Assembly: GCA_039026375.1 (NCBI GenBank)
Contig: JBCCML010000014.1
Coordinates: 1-64,000 of the forward strand
DNA length: 64,000 nt
Direction of reading: 5' to 3'
Origin: Thermohalobaculum sp039026375
GTDB lineage: Bacteria; Pseudomonadota; Alphaproteobacteria; Rhodobacterales; Rhodobacteraceae
The notes below the pieces were generated by a model, which made no database searches, was not told the DNA's origin, and was given only the letters and a program-made list of their open reading frames with translations. The position numbers and the translations under genes were made by a program. Below, one piece after another: positions 39,964 to 49,395 of this stretch. The first letter of the stretch is position 1. Every line of letters starts with the position of its first letter.

Positions 39964-41400
39964 TTAGACGCCGGTTTCGGTCACGAACTTGGTGCGCAAG
40001 AAGCACTCCAGGCCCTCGATGCCGCCCTCGTGCCCGTAGCCGGACTCGTTGACGCCGCCAAAGGGGGTCTCGGGCATGCTGACCATTGGGTGGTTCACGC
40101 CGACCAGGCCGGCGTTGATCGCGCCTTCCATGGCCTTGGCCTTCTTGCCGTCCGAGGTGAAGACATAAGATGCCAAGCCAAACTCCAGCTTGTTGGCCTT
40201 CTCCACCACCTCGTCCATCGATTTGAAGGCGGCGACGGGGGCGACGGGGCCGAACGGCTCCTCGGACATGATGCGCGCGTCCTCTGGCACGTCGCGCATG
40301 ATGGTGGGTTTCCAGAAGTAGCCCTGGTTGCCCATGCGCTCGCCGCCTGTGGTGACCGTGGCGCCGTGGTCTTTGGCGTCGCTGACCCAGCCTTCCATGA
40401 CGGCCAGGCGGCGTTCGGCCACCAAGGGGCCCATCTGCACGCCGTCATCCAGGCCGTTGCCGACATTGAGGTTGGCCGCGACCTCGGTGAAGCCCTCGAC
40501 AAACTTCTCGTAAGCATTCTCTTGGACGTAGAAGCGCGTGGGCGAGATGCAGACCTGGCCGGCGTTGCGGAACTTGTTGTTGCCGATGACGTTGATGGCG
40601 TTGTCCACGTCCGCGTCGTCGAAGATGATGACGGGGGAGTGGCCGCCCAGTTCCATCGTGCAGCGGATCAGATTTTCGGCGGCCAGCTTCTGCAGGTGCT
40701 TGCCGACGGGTACGGACCCCGTGAACGACAGCTTACGGATGCGGGCATCGCCCAGGACGTGCCGCGACACAGTGTCTGGTACACCAAATACCACGTTCAG
40801 CACGCCAGCGGGCAGTCCAGCTTCCTGGAAGGCGCGGGCGATGGCCACGGCCGTCCCGGGTGTCTCCTCGGACGGTTTGATGATCAGCGAACAGCCCGCG
40901 CCCAGCGCCGCGCCGATCTTGCGGACGACGTTCACGCAGGGGAAGTTCCAGGCGACAAAGGCTGAGGCCGGGCCGACCGGTTCCTTCATGGCCATCTGAC
41001 GCAGGCCTGGGACCCGCGGCGGGATGAGGCGACCGTAGGCGCGCTTACCCTCCTCGCCATACCAGCGCAGGATGTCGATGCCGACATTCATCTCGATCTT
41101 CGACTCGGTCAGGGGCTTGCCCATCTCCATCGTCATGTTGCGCGAGATACGGTCGATGTCGGCAGTCAGGATATCGCAGGCCTTGTTGATGACCGCCTGA
41201 CGCTCCAGCGCCGTCTTGTTGCGCCAAACCTCAAAGCCAGCAGCGGTGGCGTCCAATGCCTCGTCCAGATCCGCTGCCGAGGCATGCGGCACAGCGGCAA
41301 TCACCTCTTCGGTTGCGGGGTTCAGCACATCCTCGGCCTCGCCGCCCGAGCCCTGCCGGAACTCGCCGTTGATCAGAAGATCCAGTTTTTCATAGCTCAT
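39964..41400 (-). CDS. NAD(P)-dependent aldehyde dehydrogenase (succinate-semialdehyde type)
   Basis: A 478-residue aldehyde dehydrogenase oxidising an aldehyde to an acid. VAWNFPCVNVVRKIGAALGAGCSLIIKPSEETP (about 149-181) is the cofactor site. FTGSVPVGKHL lies near 227-237, MELGGHSPVI carries the general-base Glu, and NAGQVCISPTRFYV near 284 carries the catalytic Cys. It begins LLINGEFRQGSGGEAEDVLNPATEEVI, common to succinate- and glutarate-semialdehyde dehydrogenases. The true aldehyde is uncertain. It is monocistronic and divergent from the cyclase operon. Confidence 0.88.
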   Translation of the reverse strand: MSYEKLDLLINGEFRQGSGGEAEDVLNPATEEVIAAVPHASAADLDEALDATAAGFEVWRNKTALERQAVINKACDILTADIDRISRNMTMEMGKPLTESKIEMNVGIDILRWYGEEGKRAYGRLIPPRVPGLRQMAMKEPVGPASAFVAWNFPCVNVVRKIGAALGAGCSLIIKPSEETPGTAVAIARAFQEAGLPAGVLNVVFGVPDTVSRHVLGDARIRKLSFTGSVPVGKHLQKLAAENLIRCTMELGGHSPVIIFDDADVDNAINVIGNNKFRNAGQVCISPTRFYVQENAYEKFVEGFTEVAANLNVGNGLDDGVQMGPLVAERRLAVMEGWVSDAKDHGATVTTGGERMGNQGYFWKPTIMRDVPEDARIMSEEPFGPVAPVAAFKSMDEVVEKANKLEFGLASYVFTSDGKKAKAMEGAINAGLVGVNHPMVSMPETPFGGVNESGYGHEGGIEGLECFLRTKFVTETGV

Positions 41401-41590
41401 CGCGGTTTCTCCCTATCGCGGTTCGGGCGGAAACTATGCCCAGCCGCCAACCGCTGCAAGGGAGGTCGCGTGCGTTATCATCGCTGAGATTTGCGCCGGG
41501 CCAATTGCCGGGGGGCGGCGCTCGGGTATAGTTGCCGTGACACGGTCTGGGGACTTCATCGGTGACGAGACAACTGAGAGCAGGCCCGAC

Positions 41591-43909
41591 ATGACATCGG
41601 GGGCCAACAACAAGCTGGCGACCACACGCGGAGGTGCGTTACGCGAAATCCTGGCGATGCTGTCTGCCCACCGCGATGACGAGACGCCCGTCTTTGATTC
41701 AATCTTGAAACACGCCGCCGAGCTTTGCACCTCGCCGGTGGCCGCCCTGACCCTGTTGGACCAAAGCGGCACCAATCTGCGGATCGCCGCCTACCGTGGC
41801 GCTCGGTCCGACTTTCTGCGGGCAGATGCGCCTCCCTGGCCCCTAGACAGCCCCATCATCGTCGCCAAAGCCGTCAGCGAGGCGCGGGTGATCCGGGTCA
41901 CCGACCTCTCCGACGATGCGGCATATCCGGGGCGCCATCCGGTGCGGGTGACGGCGGTCGAGGAAGAGGGCATCCGCAGCTTTGTCGCTGTGCCGCTCCT
42001 CCACCATGGACGCGCGATCGGGTCGCTGGGGCTCTACCGGCGTGAGGTGCGCGATTTCACGGATGAAGAGGTCGCGCTGGTTGAAGCCTTTGCCGAACAA
42101 GCCGTCATCGCCATCGAGAATGTACGGCAGTTCAAGGAACTCCAAACGCGACTGGAAAGAGAGGCTGCCTCGGCTGAAATCCTACAGGTCATCAGCCAAA
42201 GCCGAGACGATGAGCAGCCCGTGTTTGACGCTATCCTCGAACGCGCGATGACCCTTTGCGACGCGGTCTCTGCCCGGCTGCATATCCGCACCGAAGACGG
42301 CGCGCATGGCCGGGTCCGCGCAATGTGCGGTGAACCACTGACGGGCTTCGGGATCGGTCACGAGTATCCCTTCTCGGACCCCGGCCCAGTTTCACAAGCC
42401 TTCGAGAGCGCACGCGTCATCAGCATCGACAATATCGCCGACGACGATCTCTACCGGACAGGCGAACCTGTTCGGGTGAAGCTGGTCGAAGAAGAAGGCC
42501 TGCACAGTTATCTCATTGTCCCGCTGGTGCTCGATGACCAGGCGATCGGTGTCATCACCTTGAGTCGCAAGGAACTGCGGCCGTTTGCGCCTGACGTGAT
42601 TGCGTTGGTTGAAACCTTCGCCGCCCAGGCTGTCATAGCGATCGAAAACGTCCGCCAGTTCAAGGAACTTCAGACGCGCCTGGAACGCGAAGCCGCAACC
42701 CGGCAGGTGCTGGAGGTCATCAGCCGTTCCCGAGACGACGAGCAACCCGTGTTCGACGCCATCCTCAGAAGCGCGGTCGAGCTTTGCGATGCCCATGCAG
42801 GCCGATTGGTTCTGGTGAATGACGCCCGCACCCGCACGACGACCGTGGCAGAATGCGGCCCGAATTCAGGGACGTTCTTCGTCGGCCAACAGTTCGACCT
42901 GGCAGCCAGCTACACCCCACAGACGGCGATTAGGCAACGACAAAGCCTGACCGTGGACGATGTCCGCGAGGGCACCAGTTACCGGGATCGCGACCCCTTG
43001 GTGGTACAGATGGTCGAGCAGGATGGCGCCCGCTCTCTGCTGGCCGTACCGCTGCTCAGCAACGACGTCGGCATTGGCGCGATTGCCCTGAACCGCACAC
43101 AGCTCCAGCCATTCAGGCCGGACGAGATCATGCTGATCGAAACCTTCGCAGCCCAGGCAGTGATCGCCATAGAAAACGTCCGCCAGTTCAGGGCACTCGA
43201 GGCCAGAACCGCAGAGGTACAGGCGCTGAATGCGTCTTTGGAGGCGCGTGTCGAGGACCAAGTCGGCGAGATCGAACGAATGGGCAAACTGAAACGGTTC
43301 CTGCCTGCCGCCGTTGCCGATGCGGTGGTAACGCAGGGCGAGGAGATGTTGTCATCCCACCGGGCGCTCATCGCTGTCCTCTTTTGTGACGTGCGCGGGT
43401 TCACGGCGTTTTGCGAGACGGCAGAGCCCGAGGAGACCATCGAGCTCCTGCAGACATACCATCAGGAAATGGGGCGATTGATCGCCGAGCATGGCGCGGG
43501 GGTCGACCACCGATCGGGCGACGGGATCATGGTGATCTTCAACGACCCACTACCCTGCGACGATCCGGCTGGCGACGCTTTGAACCTGGCCCGGGCGATG
43601 CATGCCCGAATGACCGAGATCTGTGCGAGCTGGCGTAAGCTGGGCCATCGCCTGGGCTTTGGGGCGGGCCTTTCGCTGGGCTACGCAACCGTCGGTATGG
43701 TTGGGTACGAAGGCCGCTACGATTACACGGCGAACGGGCCAGCTGTGAACTTGGCAGCCCGGCTTTGCGAGGTTGCTGCCGACGGCGAGATCCTGTTGGC
43801 CCCGCGCGCCTTCATTGCGCTGGAGGATCGCGTCGAAGCCGAGCCTGCCGGTGAACTTATCCTCAAGGGGATTGCAAAACCGGTGGAAGCGATGAAGGTT
43901 CGCGCATGA
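41591..43909 (+). CDS. GAF-GAF-GAF-class III adenylate/guanylate cyclase
   Basis: A 772-residue soluble signalling protein. Three GAF sensor domains occupy about 15-205, 206-385 and 386-560, each ending in a near-identical linker (TFAAQAVIAIENVRQFK and related forms). A coiled segment (ALNASLEARVEDQVGEIERM) leads to a class III cyclase domain from about 590. FCDVRGFTAF and SGDGIMVIF supply the two metal-binding Asp residues, and YDYTANGPAVNLAARL carries the base-contact and transition-state region. It should make cAMP or cGMP in response to a ligand. ATG 41591 is preferred over GTG 41537, which gives an 18-residue non-family extension. The stop overlaps the MFS gene by 4 bases. Confidence 0.85.
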   Translation: MTSGANNKLATTRGGALREILAMLSAHRDDETPVFDSILKHAAELCTSPVAALTLLDQSGTNLRIAAYRGARSDFLRADAPPWPLDSPIIVAKAVSEARVIRVTDLSDDAAYPGRHPVRVTAVEEEGIRSFVAVPLLHHGRAIGSLGLYRREVRDFTDEEVALVEAFAEQAVIAIENVRQFKELQTRLEREAASAEILQVISQSRDDEQPVFDAILERAMTLCDAVSARLHIRTEDGAHGRVRAMCGEPLTGFGIGHEYPFSDPGPVSQAFESARVISIDNIADDDLYRTGEPVRVKLVEEEGLHSYLIVPLVLDDQAIGVITLSRKELRPFAPDVIALVETFAAQAVIAIENVRQFKELQTRLEREAATRQVLEVISRSRDDEQPVFDAILRSAVELCDAHAGRLVLVNDARTRTTTVAECGPNSGTFFVGQQFDLAASYTPQTAIRQRQSLTVDDVREGTSYRDRDPLVVQMVEQDGARSLLAVPLLSNDVGIGAIALNRTQLQPFRPDEIMLIETFAAQAVIAIENVRQFRALEARTAEVQALNASLEARVEDQVGEIERMGKLKRFLPAAVADAVVTQGEEMLSSHRALIAVLFCDVRGFTAFCETAEPEETIELLQTYHQEMGRLIAEHGAGVDHRSGDGIMVIFNDPLPCDDPAGDALNLARAMHARMTEICASWRKLGHRLGFGAGLSLGYATVGMVGYEGRYDYTANGPAVNLAARLCEVAADGEILLAPRAFIALEDRVEAEPAGELILKGIAKPVEAMKVRA

Positions 43910-45141
43910 CCCGCGACCGCGCCCACTTCCTGATGCTGAATATTGGGCACTTTCTCGACCACCTGTTCATGCTGGTCTTTGCGACAGTCGCTGCACTGAC
44001 GCTGAGCCGCGACTGGGACGTCACCTATGGCGAGTTGCTGCTCTACGCGACGCCGGGTTTCTGGGCGTTTGGGCTGTTTGCCCTGCCCGCGGGGTGGTTG
44101 GCTGACCGGTGGAGCCGTGACGGCATGATGGTCGTCTTCTTCATCGGCGTCGGCGTGGCATCTATCGCAACCGGCTTCGCAGAGACCCCGCTGCAGATGG
44201 GCATCGGGCTTTTCATCATTGGGGTGTTCGCGGCAATCTATCACCCGGTTGGGCTGGCGATCGTGACCGCAAAGTGGAAGAACACGGGTATGCGGATCGC
44301 CATGAACGGCGTCTGGGGCAACCTGGGCGTGGCGTCGGCCGCCCTGCTGACGGGCTACATGATCGATACCGCCGGTTGGCGGTCTGCGTTCTTTCTGCCT
44401 GGCGCAATCTCCATCGCATTAGGCCTGTTCTACTGGGGACTGTTCCGCGACCTAATGGTTAGCAGCCCGGCGCCGGCAAAAGCCGCTAGTGCGGCCGTAG
44501 CGGACCCCGACTACAAGCGGCTTCTCTTCCGGGTGTCGGCCATCGTCTTTCTGACCACCGCCGTGTCCTCGATCATCTTCCAATCAACCACCTTCGCCCT
44601 GCCGAAGATCTTTGACGAGCGTTTGCAGGACTTGGCAACCCGTGCCGCCGCGGCGCTGGATGGGGTCACCCCCGGCAACACGGATGTGGCCACCCTGATC
44701 GGTGCCACGGCCTTCCTGGTGTTCGCCGTCGCCTCGCTGGCGCAGCTGGCCGTCGGTCTTTCATTGGACAAGATCGGCCCGCGCAGGGTCTTCATGGTGG
44801 TTGCCGTCATCCAGATCGTGTTCTTCGCCGCCATGCCGGGGCTGGAGAACGAGGTGGCGCTGTTGGTGGCCTTGGGCTTCATGCTGGGCGCATTCGGGCA
44901 GATACCCATCAACGACTACATGATCGGCAAGATGGCCTCCGGTGCCTACCGCGCCCGGATCTATGGCGTGCGCTACGTCGTCAGCTTCACGGTGCTTGCC
45001 GTCGCACTGCCCCTGATTGGCATCGTCTACGAGACCTGGGGCTTTGACATGCTGTTCTGGATCCTGGCCACGTCCGCGGCGATCATCCTGGCGGCGGTGG
45101 TCTGCCTGCCGAAGCGCCTGCCGCAACCAGCAACCGCATGA
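43906..45141 (+). CDS. MFS transporter
   Basis: A 411-residue inner-membrane carrier with about 12 helices in two halves split by a loop near 190-205. GWLADRWSRDGMMVVFF follows TM2, matching the MFS G-x3-D-R signature, and LSLDKIGPRRVFMVVAV is its second-half counterpart. An unusual extracytoplasmic loop, FDERLQDLATRAAAALDGVTPG, precedes TM8. Translation is coupled at both ends by ATGA overlaps with the cyclase and the serine hydrolase, which is a strong sign of joint function. The substrate is unknown. Confidence 0.85.
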   Translation: MTRDRAHFLMLNIGHFLDHLFMLVFATVAALTLSRDWDVTYGELLLYATPGFWAFGLFALPAGWLADRWSRDGMMVVFFIGVGVASIATGFAETPLQMGIGLFIIGVFAAIYHPVGLAIVTAKWKNTGMRIAMNGVWGNLGVASAALLTGYMIDTAGWRSAFFLPGAISIALGLFYWGLFRDLMVSSPAPAKAASAAVADPDYKRLLFRVSAIVFLTTAVSSIIFQSTTFALPKIFDERLQDLATRAAAALDGVTPGNTDVATLIGATAFLVFAVASLAQLAVGLSLDKIGPRRVFMVVAVIQIVFFAAMPGLENEVALLVALGFMLGAFGQIPINDYMIGKMASGAYRARIYGVRYVVSFTVLAVALPLIGIVYETWGFDMLFWILATSAAIILAAVVCLPKRLPQPATA

Positions 45142-46226
45142 CCGATCTGCCGTCAACGACCGCACAGGTGGCAGGGTTTGACCACGCGAAGCTGGCCCAG
45201 GCCATCGACTTCGCGCGGGTCCACGAAAGCCAGATGGACCGCGACATCGCAGAGGCACTGGCAGGCGGCCAATTCTCTGAGCCTCTGCCTGACGGCGAGA
45301 TTATTGGGCCCACAGCGCCGCGCGGCGACCCCTCGGGGATGGTCCTGCGCGACGGTAAGCTGGTGACCCAGTGGGGGCCGGTGGACGCGCCGGACATGAC
45401 CTTTTCGGTTGCCAAATCCTATCTGTCGATCTGCGCTGGGCTGGCCGCCGCCGATGGGCTCATCACGCTGGATGCGCCGTGTGTCGAGACGGTGCCCGAC
45501 CTCTTCTCGACCGATCAGAACCGCGCCATCACCTGGCGTCACCTGCTGAACAACACCTCCGAATGGCAGGGGACGCTTTGGACCAAGGAAGATCGCATCG
45601 ATCACTATCGCAGTCTGGGCTCGGCTCCAGGTGAAGCCACGAAGAAGGGGACACCGCGGCCGCTGCAGGCGCCAGGCACCTACTGGGAGTACAACGATAT
45701 CCGCGTCAACGTCCTGGCTTATGCGCTGATGCGGGTGTTCCGCCGCCCCTTGCCCGAGGTGCTGAAGCAGCGGATCATGGATCCGATCGGGGCCTCTGAC
45801 GCCTGGCGCTGGCAGGGCTATGGCGCACAATCGACCGTCGAGATCGACGGGCAACCTATGGAAAGTGTTTCGGGCGGCGCGCACTGGGGTGGGGGTCTTT
45901 TCATCCCGACGACAGATCACGCCCGCGTCGGCCTGCTGATGGCGCAGGGCGGGCGTTGGGGCGCGCAACAGTTGCTGCCCGAAAGCTGGATTCAGGCCTG
46001 CCAAGAGCCCTGCCCCCTCAACCCTTCCTACGGTCTGCTGTGGTGGCTGAACGGCGATGGCGCCCACATGCCGTCGGCCCCGCGGACGTCATTCTTTGCG
46101 CTCGGCGTGGGCCGCAACGTGATCTGGATGGACCTTGCACTGCGATTGGTCGTGGTGGTGCGCTGGATCGATCGCGATCACTGCGATGGCTTCTGCGCCC
46201 GCGTGATGGCAGCGCTCGACGCCTAA
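45138..46226 (+). CDS. serine hydrolase (class C beta-lactamase family)
   Basis: A 362-residue beta-lactamase-fold hydrolase. The S-x-x-K motif is in FSVAKSYLSI (about 90-99), and YWEYNDIRVN near 183 has the Tyr-x-Asn element. HWGGGLFIPTTDHARVGLLMAQGGRW is typical of the C-terminal part of the family. No signal peptide is seen. It ends a three-gene operon with the cyclase and MFS genes and converges on the HxlR gene with a 4-base overlap of stop codons (46223-46226). Confidence 0.85.
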   Translation: MTDLPSTTAQVAGFDHAKLAQAIDFARVHESQMDRDIAEALAGGQFSEPLPDGEIIGPTAPRGDPSGMVLRDGKLVTQWGPVDAPDMTFSVAKSYLSICAGLAAADGLITLDAPCVETVPDLFSTDQNRAITWRHLLNNTSEWQGTLWTKEDRIDHYRSLGSAPGEATKKGTPRPLQAPGTYWEYNDIRVNVLAYALMRVFRRPLPEVLKQRIMDPIGASDAWRWQGYGAQSTVEIDGQPMESVSGGAHWGGGLFIPTTDHARVGLLMAQGGRWGAQQLLPESWIQACQEPCPLNPSYGLLWWLNGDGAHMPSAPRTSFFALGVGRNVIWMDLALRLVVVVRWIDRDHCDGFCARVMAALDA

Positions 46227-46609
46227 AGCGCCGCGGCGGCCTTGGGTGCATCCGGTGCTTCTCCACCCCCGAACAGGTCGATATGCGCCTCGCCCCAGTC
46301 CTTCAGCGCCAACAGGATGGGCCCCAAGCCGCGGCCCATCTCGGTCAGGCTGTATTCGACCTTGGGCGGCACCTGCGGATAGACCTCGCGATGGACCAGA
46401 CCATCGGCTTCCAGTTCGCGCAGCTGATTGGTCATGGTGCGCTGCGTGACATTCTGCACCCGGCGCCGAAGCTCGCTGAACCGAAGCGTTCCCTCTGCAT
46501 GCAGATGCCACAGGATCACGCACTTCCATTTGCCGCCGATCAGGCCGATCGCGGCCTCGACCGGGCACCCGGGAGAGCAATCCCAGCGGGGATGTTTGAC
46601 TTTGTGCAT
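46223..46609 (-). CDS. HxlR-family transcriptional regulator
   Basis: A 128-residue winged-helix regulator. CPVEAAIGLIGGKWKCVILWHL (about 15-36) and the recognition part RFSELRRRVQNVTQRTMTNQLRELEADGLVHREVYPQVPPKVEYSLTEMG are the HxlR/MarR-like hallmarks. Cys12 and Cys15 just before the domain could sense oxidants or electrophiles, as in some relatives. The ATG at 46609 follows AAGGG; an upstream extension is not family-like. It is divergent from the ABM-monooxygenase gene, which it probably controls. Confidence 0.85.
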   Translation of the reverse strand: MHKVKHPRWDCSPGCPVEAAIGLIGGKWKCVILWHLHAEGTLRFSELRRRVQNVTQRTMTNQLRELEADGLVHREVYPQVPPKVEYSLTEMGRGLGPILLALKDWGEAHIDLFGGGEAPDAPKAAAAL

Positions 46610-46690
46610 CGCGGCGCCCTTGGTATCTTTTTTGACACTATATGCAATCGATATCGGTATGACTGTTTGATGACGGTAAGGTAGCCATCT

Positions 46691-46723
46691 CCAGAAATCA
46701 AATCTGGCAGACATCAAATCTGG
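46691..46723. promoter_or_regulatory. repeated operator-like motif upstream of the ABM gene
   Basis: ATCAAATCTGG occurs twice, 16 bases apart (46697-46707 and 46713-46723), and CCAGA at 46691-46695 makes the first copy a CCAGA/TCTGG inverted repeat. It lies 9 bases before the ABM start and 81 bases from the HxlR start, a suitable place for an HxlR operator. Confidence 0.5.
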
Positions 46724-46732
46724 AGAATGCGC

Positions 46733-47020
46733 ATGCCCCTGACGATCCTGGCACAGATCACCGCCGTGGCCGGTAAAGAAGACCTGGTTCGAGCCGAGCT
46801 GTTAAAACTGGTGCCCATCACCCGTGCCGAAAAGGGGTGTCTGCAGTACGATCTGCACGTGGACAACGAGAACCCGGGCTTCTTCGTCTTCTACGAGAAT
46901 TGGGAAAGCCGCGAGCTGTGGCAGACCCATATGCAAGCGCCGCATCTCGCGGCCTACATGGCCGCCACAGACGGCGCCGTGGCGGACTTCACGTTGAACG
47001 AAATGACGCGGATCGATTGA
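46733..47020 (+). CDS. ABM-family (antibiotic biosynthesis monooxygenase-like) protein
   Basis: A 95-residue ferredoxin-like-fold protein of the ABM/YgiN group, which oxidises quinols or aromatic rings or binds haem-like compounds. KGCLQYDLHVDNENPGFFVFYENWESRELWQTHMQAPHL is the family core. ATG 46733 is preferred over ATG 46727 because GGAG at 46722-46725 is correctly spaced only for the former. A DUF1330 gene follows 25 bases downstream. The divergent HxlR gene suggests induction by a reactive quinone or similar compound. Confidence 0.8.
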   Translation: MPLTILAQITAVAGKEDLVRAELLKLVPITRAEKGCLQYDLHVDNENPGFFVFYENWESRELWQTHMQAPHLAAYMAATDGAVADFTLNEMTRID

Positions 47021-47045
47021 GATCGACCAGGAAAGGAGTGCGCGG

Positions 47046-47348
47046 ATGTCTACGTATTCTGTGCTTGAGGTGACGCCGACCAGTCAGGACTGGATACCCG
47101 GCTACCTTCCCACCGCAAACGCGCTGGTTGCCAAACACGGCGGCAGGTACCTGGCCCGTACGGCGGATCACATGCGTCTGGAAGGGGAAGGCCAGGATCC
47201 GGCACTGCGGATCATTATCCAATGGCCGTCTAAGGAAGCCGCCCAGGCGTTCATGGCAGACCCAGACTACCAGGAACATCTGCAGACGCGCACGGCCGGC
47301 TCGATCAGTCACCACGCCCTGGTTGCGGGAACAGACGACCTGGCCTGA
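47046..47348 (+). CDS. DUF1330 family protein
   Basis: A 100-residue small ferredoxin-like-fold protein. GYLPTANALVAKHGGRYLART (about 19-39) and IIQWPSKEAAQAFMADPDYQEHLQTRTAGS (about 58-87) are the DUF1330 pattern. No enzyme activity is established for the family, but the fold is shared with ABM proteins. AAGGAG precedes the start. It is probably co-transcribed with the ABM gene and under the same HxlR control. Confidence 0.82.
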   Translation: MSTYSVLEVTPTSQDWIPGYLPTANALVAKHGGRYLARTADHMRLEGEGQDPALRIIIQWPSKEAAQAFMADPDYQEHLQTRTAGSISHHALVAGTDDLA

Positions 47349-47387
47349 AACGGCCTGGCCCCGCGCCTGGCTGTGGCAGAGCTGCAG

Positions 47388-48344
47388 CTAGGCGCGATTG
47401 TGCAGGATCCGCCCGATGAAGTTCAGCAAAAGCTGAGCCGCCAGGGTCGAGGTCTGCCCAGCTGGATCGTAGTCGGGCGCCACCTCGACCAAGTCGACCC
47501 CCACCACGCGGCCCCGTTTGGTCAACCCATCGAGCAGCTCCAGCCCTTCGTAGTAGAGGAACCCGCCATGGCTGGGCGTGCCGGTACCCGGTGCGATCGA
47601 CGGGTCGAATCCATCGATGTCGATCGTCACATAGTATCGCGCACCTTCCGGAATGCGCGCCAGCACCGCATCCACGCCAAGCTTGCGCACCTGGCGCACC
47701 GAAAGGATGTCCGATCCCATCGCCCGCGCGGCTTCGTACCCGTCCCGCGCCGTTGACGATACATTGCGAATCCCGATCTGGGAGAGCCCAGTGACATAGG
47801 GTTTCTCGGCCGCCCGTCGCATCGGGTTGCCATGGCCATAGCGCACGCCGTGCCGCTCATCGACAAAGTCCAGATGCGCGTCAAGCTGCACGATATGGAT
47901 CGGCTCCTGGTCATCAAAGGCAGTCACGCAAGGAATGTTGACCGAGTGATCGCCACCAAGAACGACGGGAATGGCGCCGGCCGACAAGATCTTGCGAACG
48001 CCCAGTTCGATGTTCTTATGGCTGCCGATCGTATCGGTGTGGATGATATCAGCATCGCCCAAATCGACCACGCGCGTCGTCTCGGCCGGCAGATAGGTCA
48101 CGTCATCCTCGTGGTCATAGGCACCCGCATGCCCAAAGGAGAACAACGTCGATGCCTCACGGATGGCGCGGGGGCCAAAGCGCGCACCACTGCGGTATTG
48201 GGCACCAAAATCGAAGGGTGCCCCCAGCACGGCGACGTCCGCGTCGATCGCATCCCAATCGGCGACGTAGGGGTACTTGCCGAACGTACAAATGCCGACG
48301 AATGGCAAGTTCAAGCGCCCCGTTTCGTATCCGTGCTGAGCCAT
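47388..48344 (-). CDS. agmatinase/ureohydrolase family enzyme
   Basis: A 318-residue ureohydrolase that hydrolyses a guanidino compound to urea and an amine. Metal sites are complete: VVLGGDHSVN (about 125-134), QLDAHLDFVDERHG (about 150-163) and VTIDIDGFDPS (about 237-247). The N-terminal GAPFDFGAQYRSGARFGPRAIR is typical of agmatinase and related guanidinobutyrase/guanidinopropionase enzymes. Which guanidino substrate is used cannot be told from sequence. The gene is monocistronic and converges on the DUF1330 gene with a 39-base gap. Confidence 0.88.
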   Translation of the reverse strand: MAQHGYETGRLNLPFVGICTFGKYPYVADWDAIDADVAVLGAPFDFGAQYRSGARFGPRAIREASTLFSFGHAGAYDHEDDVTYLPAETTRVVDLGDADIIHTDTIGSHKNIELGVRKILSAGAIPVVLGGDHSVNIPCVTAFDDQEPIHIVQLDAHLDFVDERHGVRYGHGNPMRRAAEKPYVTGLSQIGIRNVSSTARDGYEAARAMGSDILSVRQVRKLGVDAVLARIPEGARYYVTIDIDGFDPSIAPGTGTPSHGGFLYYEGLELLDGLTKRGRVVGVDLVEVAPDYDPAGQTSTLAAQLLLNFIGRILHNRA

Positions 48345-48597
48345 TGCGCGACCTCCCCTTAGTGTTCGCAGCCGGTCTAGGGAATTCGCCTGCCATGCAC
48401 AATGGACCGGCCTGCGGTAGTGGGGCTGCTGGGTGCGAAAGCGAAATCACCAACCCAGCGCCGGCCACCCCGCAGATATGGTCCGTATGGCAAGGGCGTT
48501 TTCAGTGCCTCACAAGCCGGTGTAACGCACTTCCAAGCGCGATGGTCGTGCTATTATCTGAGACCAATGCGCAACTTGACGGGTGTACAGGACTTGA

Positions 48598-49395
48598 ATG
48601 GCTGACGATACGGCACTGCGGCTTGGGGTCTTCTTCGGCATTTTCGCACTGATGGCAGTGTGGGAGGTGCTGGCGCCGATGCGTCAGCGTGCGCTGACCC
48701 GGTCCAGTCGGTGGACCACCAACTGGGCCATCGCCGTGCTGAACTCGGCCACGACCTTTGTGCTGAAGGCTGGGCTGGGAGCGGCCGCCGTCCTGGCCTC
48801 GATCGATGCGTCCGCCAACGGAATCGGGCTGTTCAACGCGCTTGATTGGCCGATCTGGCTAGAGGTCGCCATCGTCTTCATCGCATTGGACTTTGCGATC
48901 TGGTTTCAGCATTGGGCCAGCCACAAGATCCCGTTCCTGTGGCGGCTGCATCGGGTGCACCACGTTGATCGCGACATTGACGTCACCACCGCGATCCGCT
49001 TCCATCCGATCGAGATCGCGTTGTCCATGTTCTTCAAGATCGCCCTGGTCTACGCGTTGGGAGCATCGGTCTGGGCGGTGATCCTGTTCGAGATTGTGTT
49101 GAACGGTGCAGCCATGTTCAACCATGCCAACATCCGGATCGCGCGGCCGATAGACCGCTGGCTACGCCTGTTCGTGGTCACGCCTGATATGCACCGTGTC
49201 CACCACTCGACAGAGCGCGCCGAGCACGACACGAACTTCGGCTTTAACCTGTCGCTTTGGGATCGGCTGTTTGGGACCTACACCGACCAACCGGCCGGCG
49301 GGCATCAAGGGATGGAGATCGGTCTGCCCGAACACCAGACGAAGGCGCCGGGGCGGCTGGGTTGGTCGCTGGCTTTTCCGTTCTGGCGGTCATGA
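48598..49395 (+). CDS. fatty acid hydroxylase/sterol desaturase family protein
   Basis: A 265-residue membrane di-iron enzyme with three or four hydrophobic helices. The histidine clusters are HWASH (about 103-107), HRVHHVDRDIDVTTAIRFHPIE (about 116-137) and a late HRVHHSTERAEHDTNFG, as expected for hydroxylases of lipids or sterols. KRYH-type retention signals are absent. It overlaps the downstream iron-sulfur protein gene by 4 bases, so that protein could be its electron donor. The lipid substrate is unknown. Confidence 0.87.
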   Translation: MADDTALRLGVFFGIFALMAVWEVLAPMRQRALTRSSRWTTNWAIAVLNSATTFVLKAGLGAAAVLASIDASANGIGLFNALDWPIWLEVAIVFIALDFAIWFQHWASHKIPFLWRLHRVHHVDRDIDVTTAIRFHPIEIALSMFFKIALVYALGASVWAVILFEIVLNGAAMFNHANIRIARPIDRWLRLFVVTPDMHRVHHSTERAEHDTNFGFNLSLWDRLFGTYTDQPAGGHQGMEIGLPEHQTKAPGRLGWSLAFPFWRS

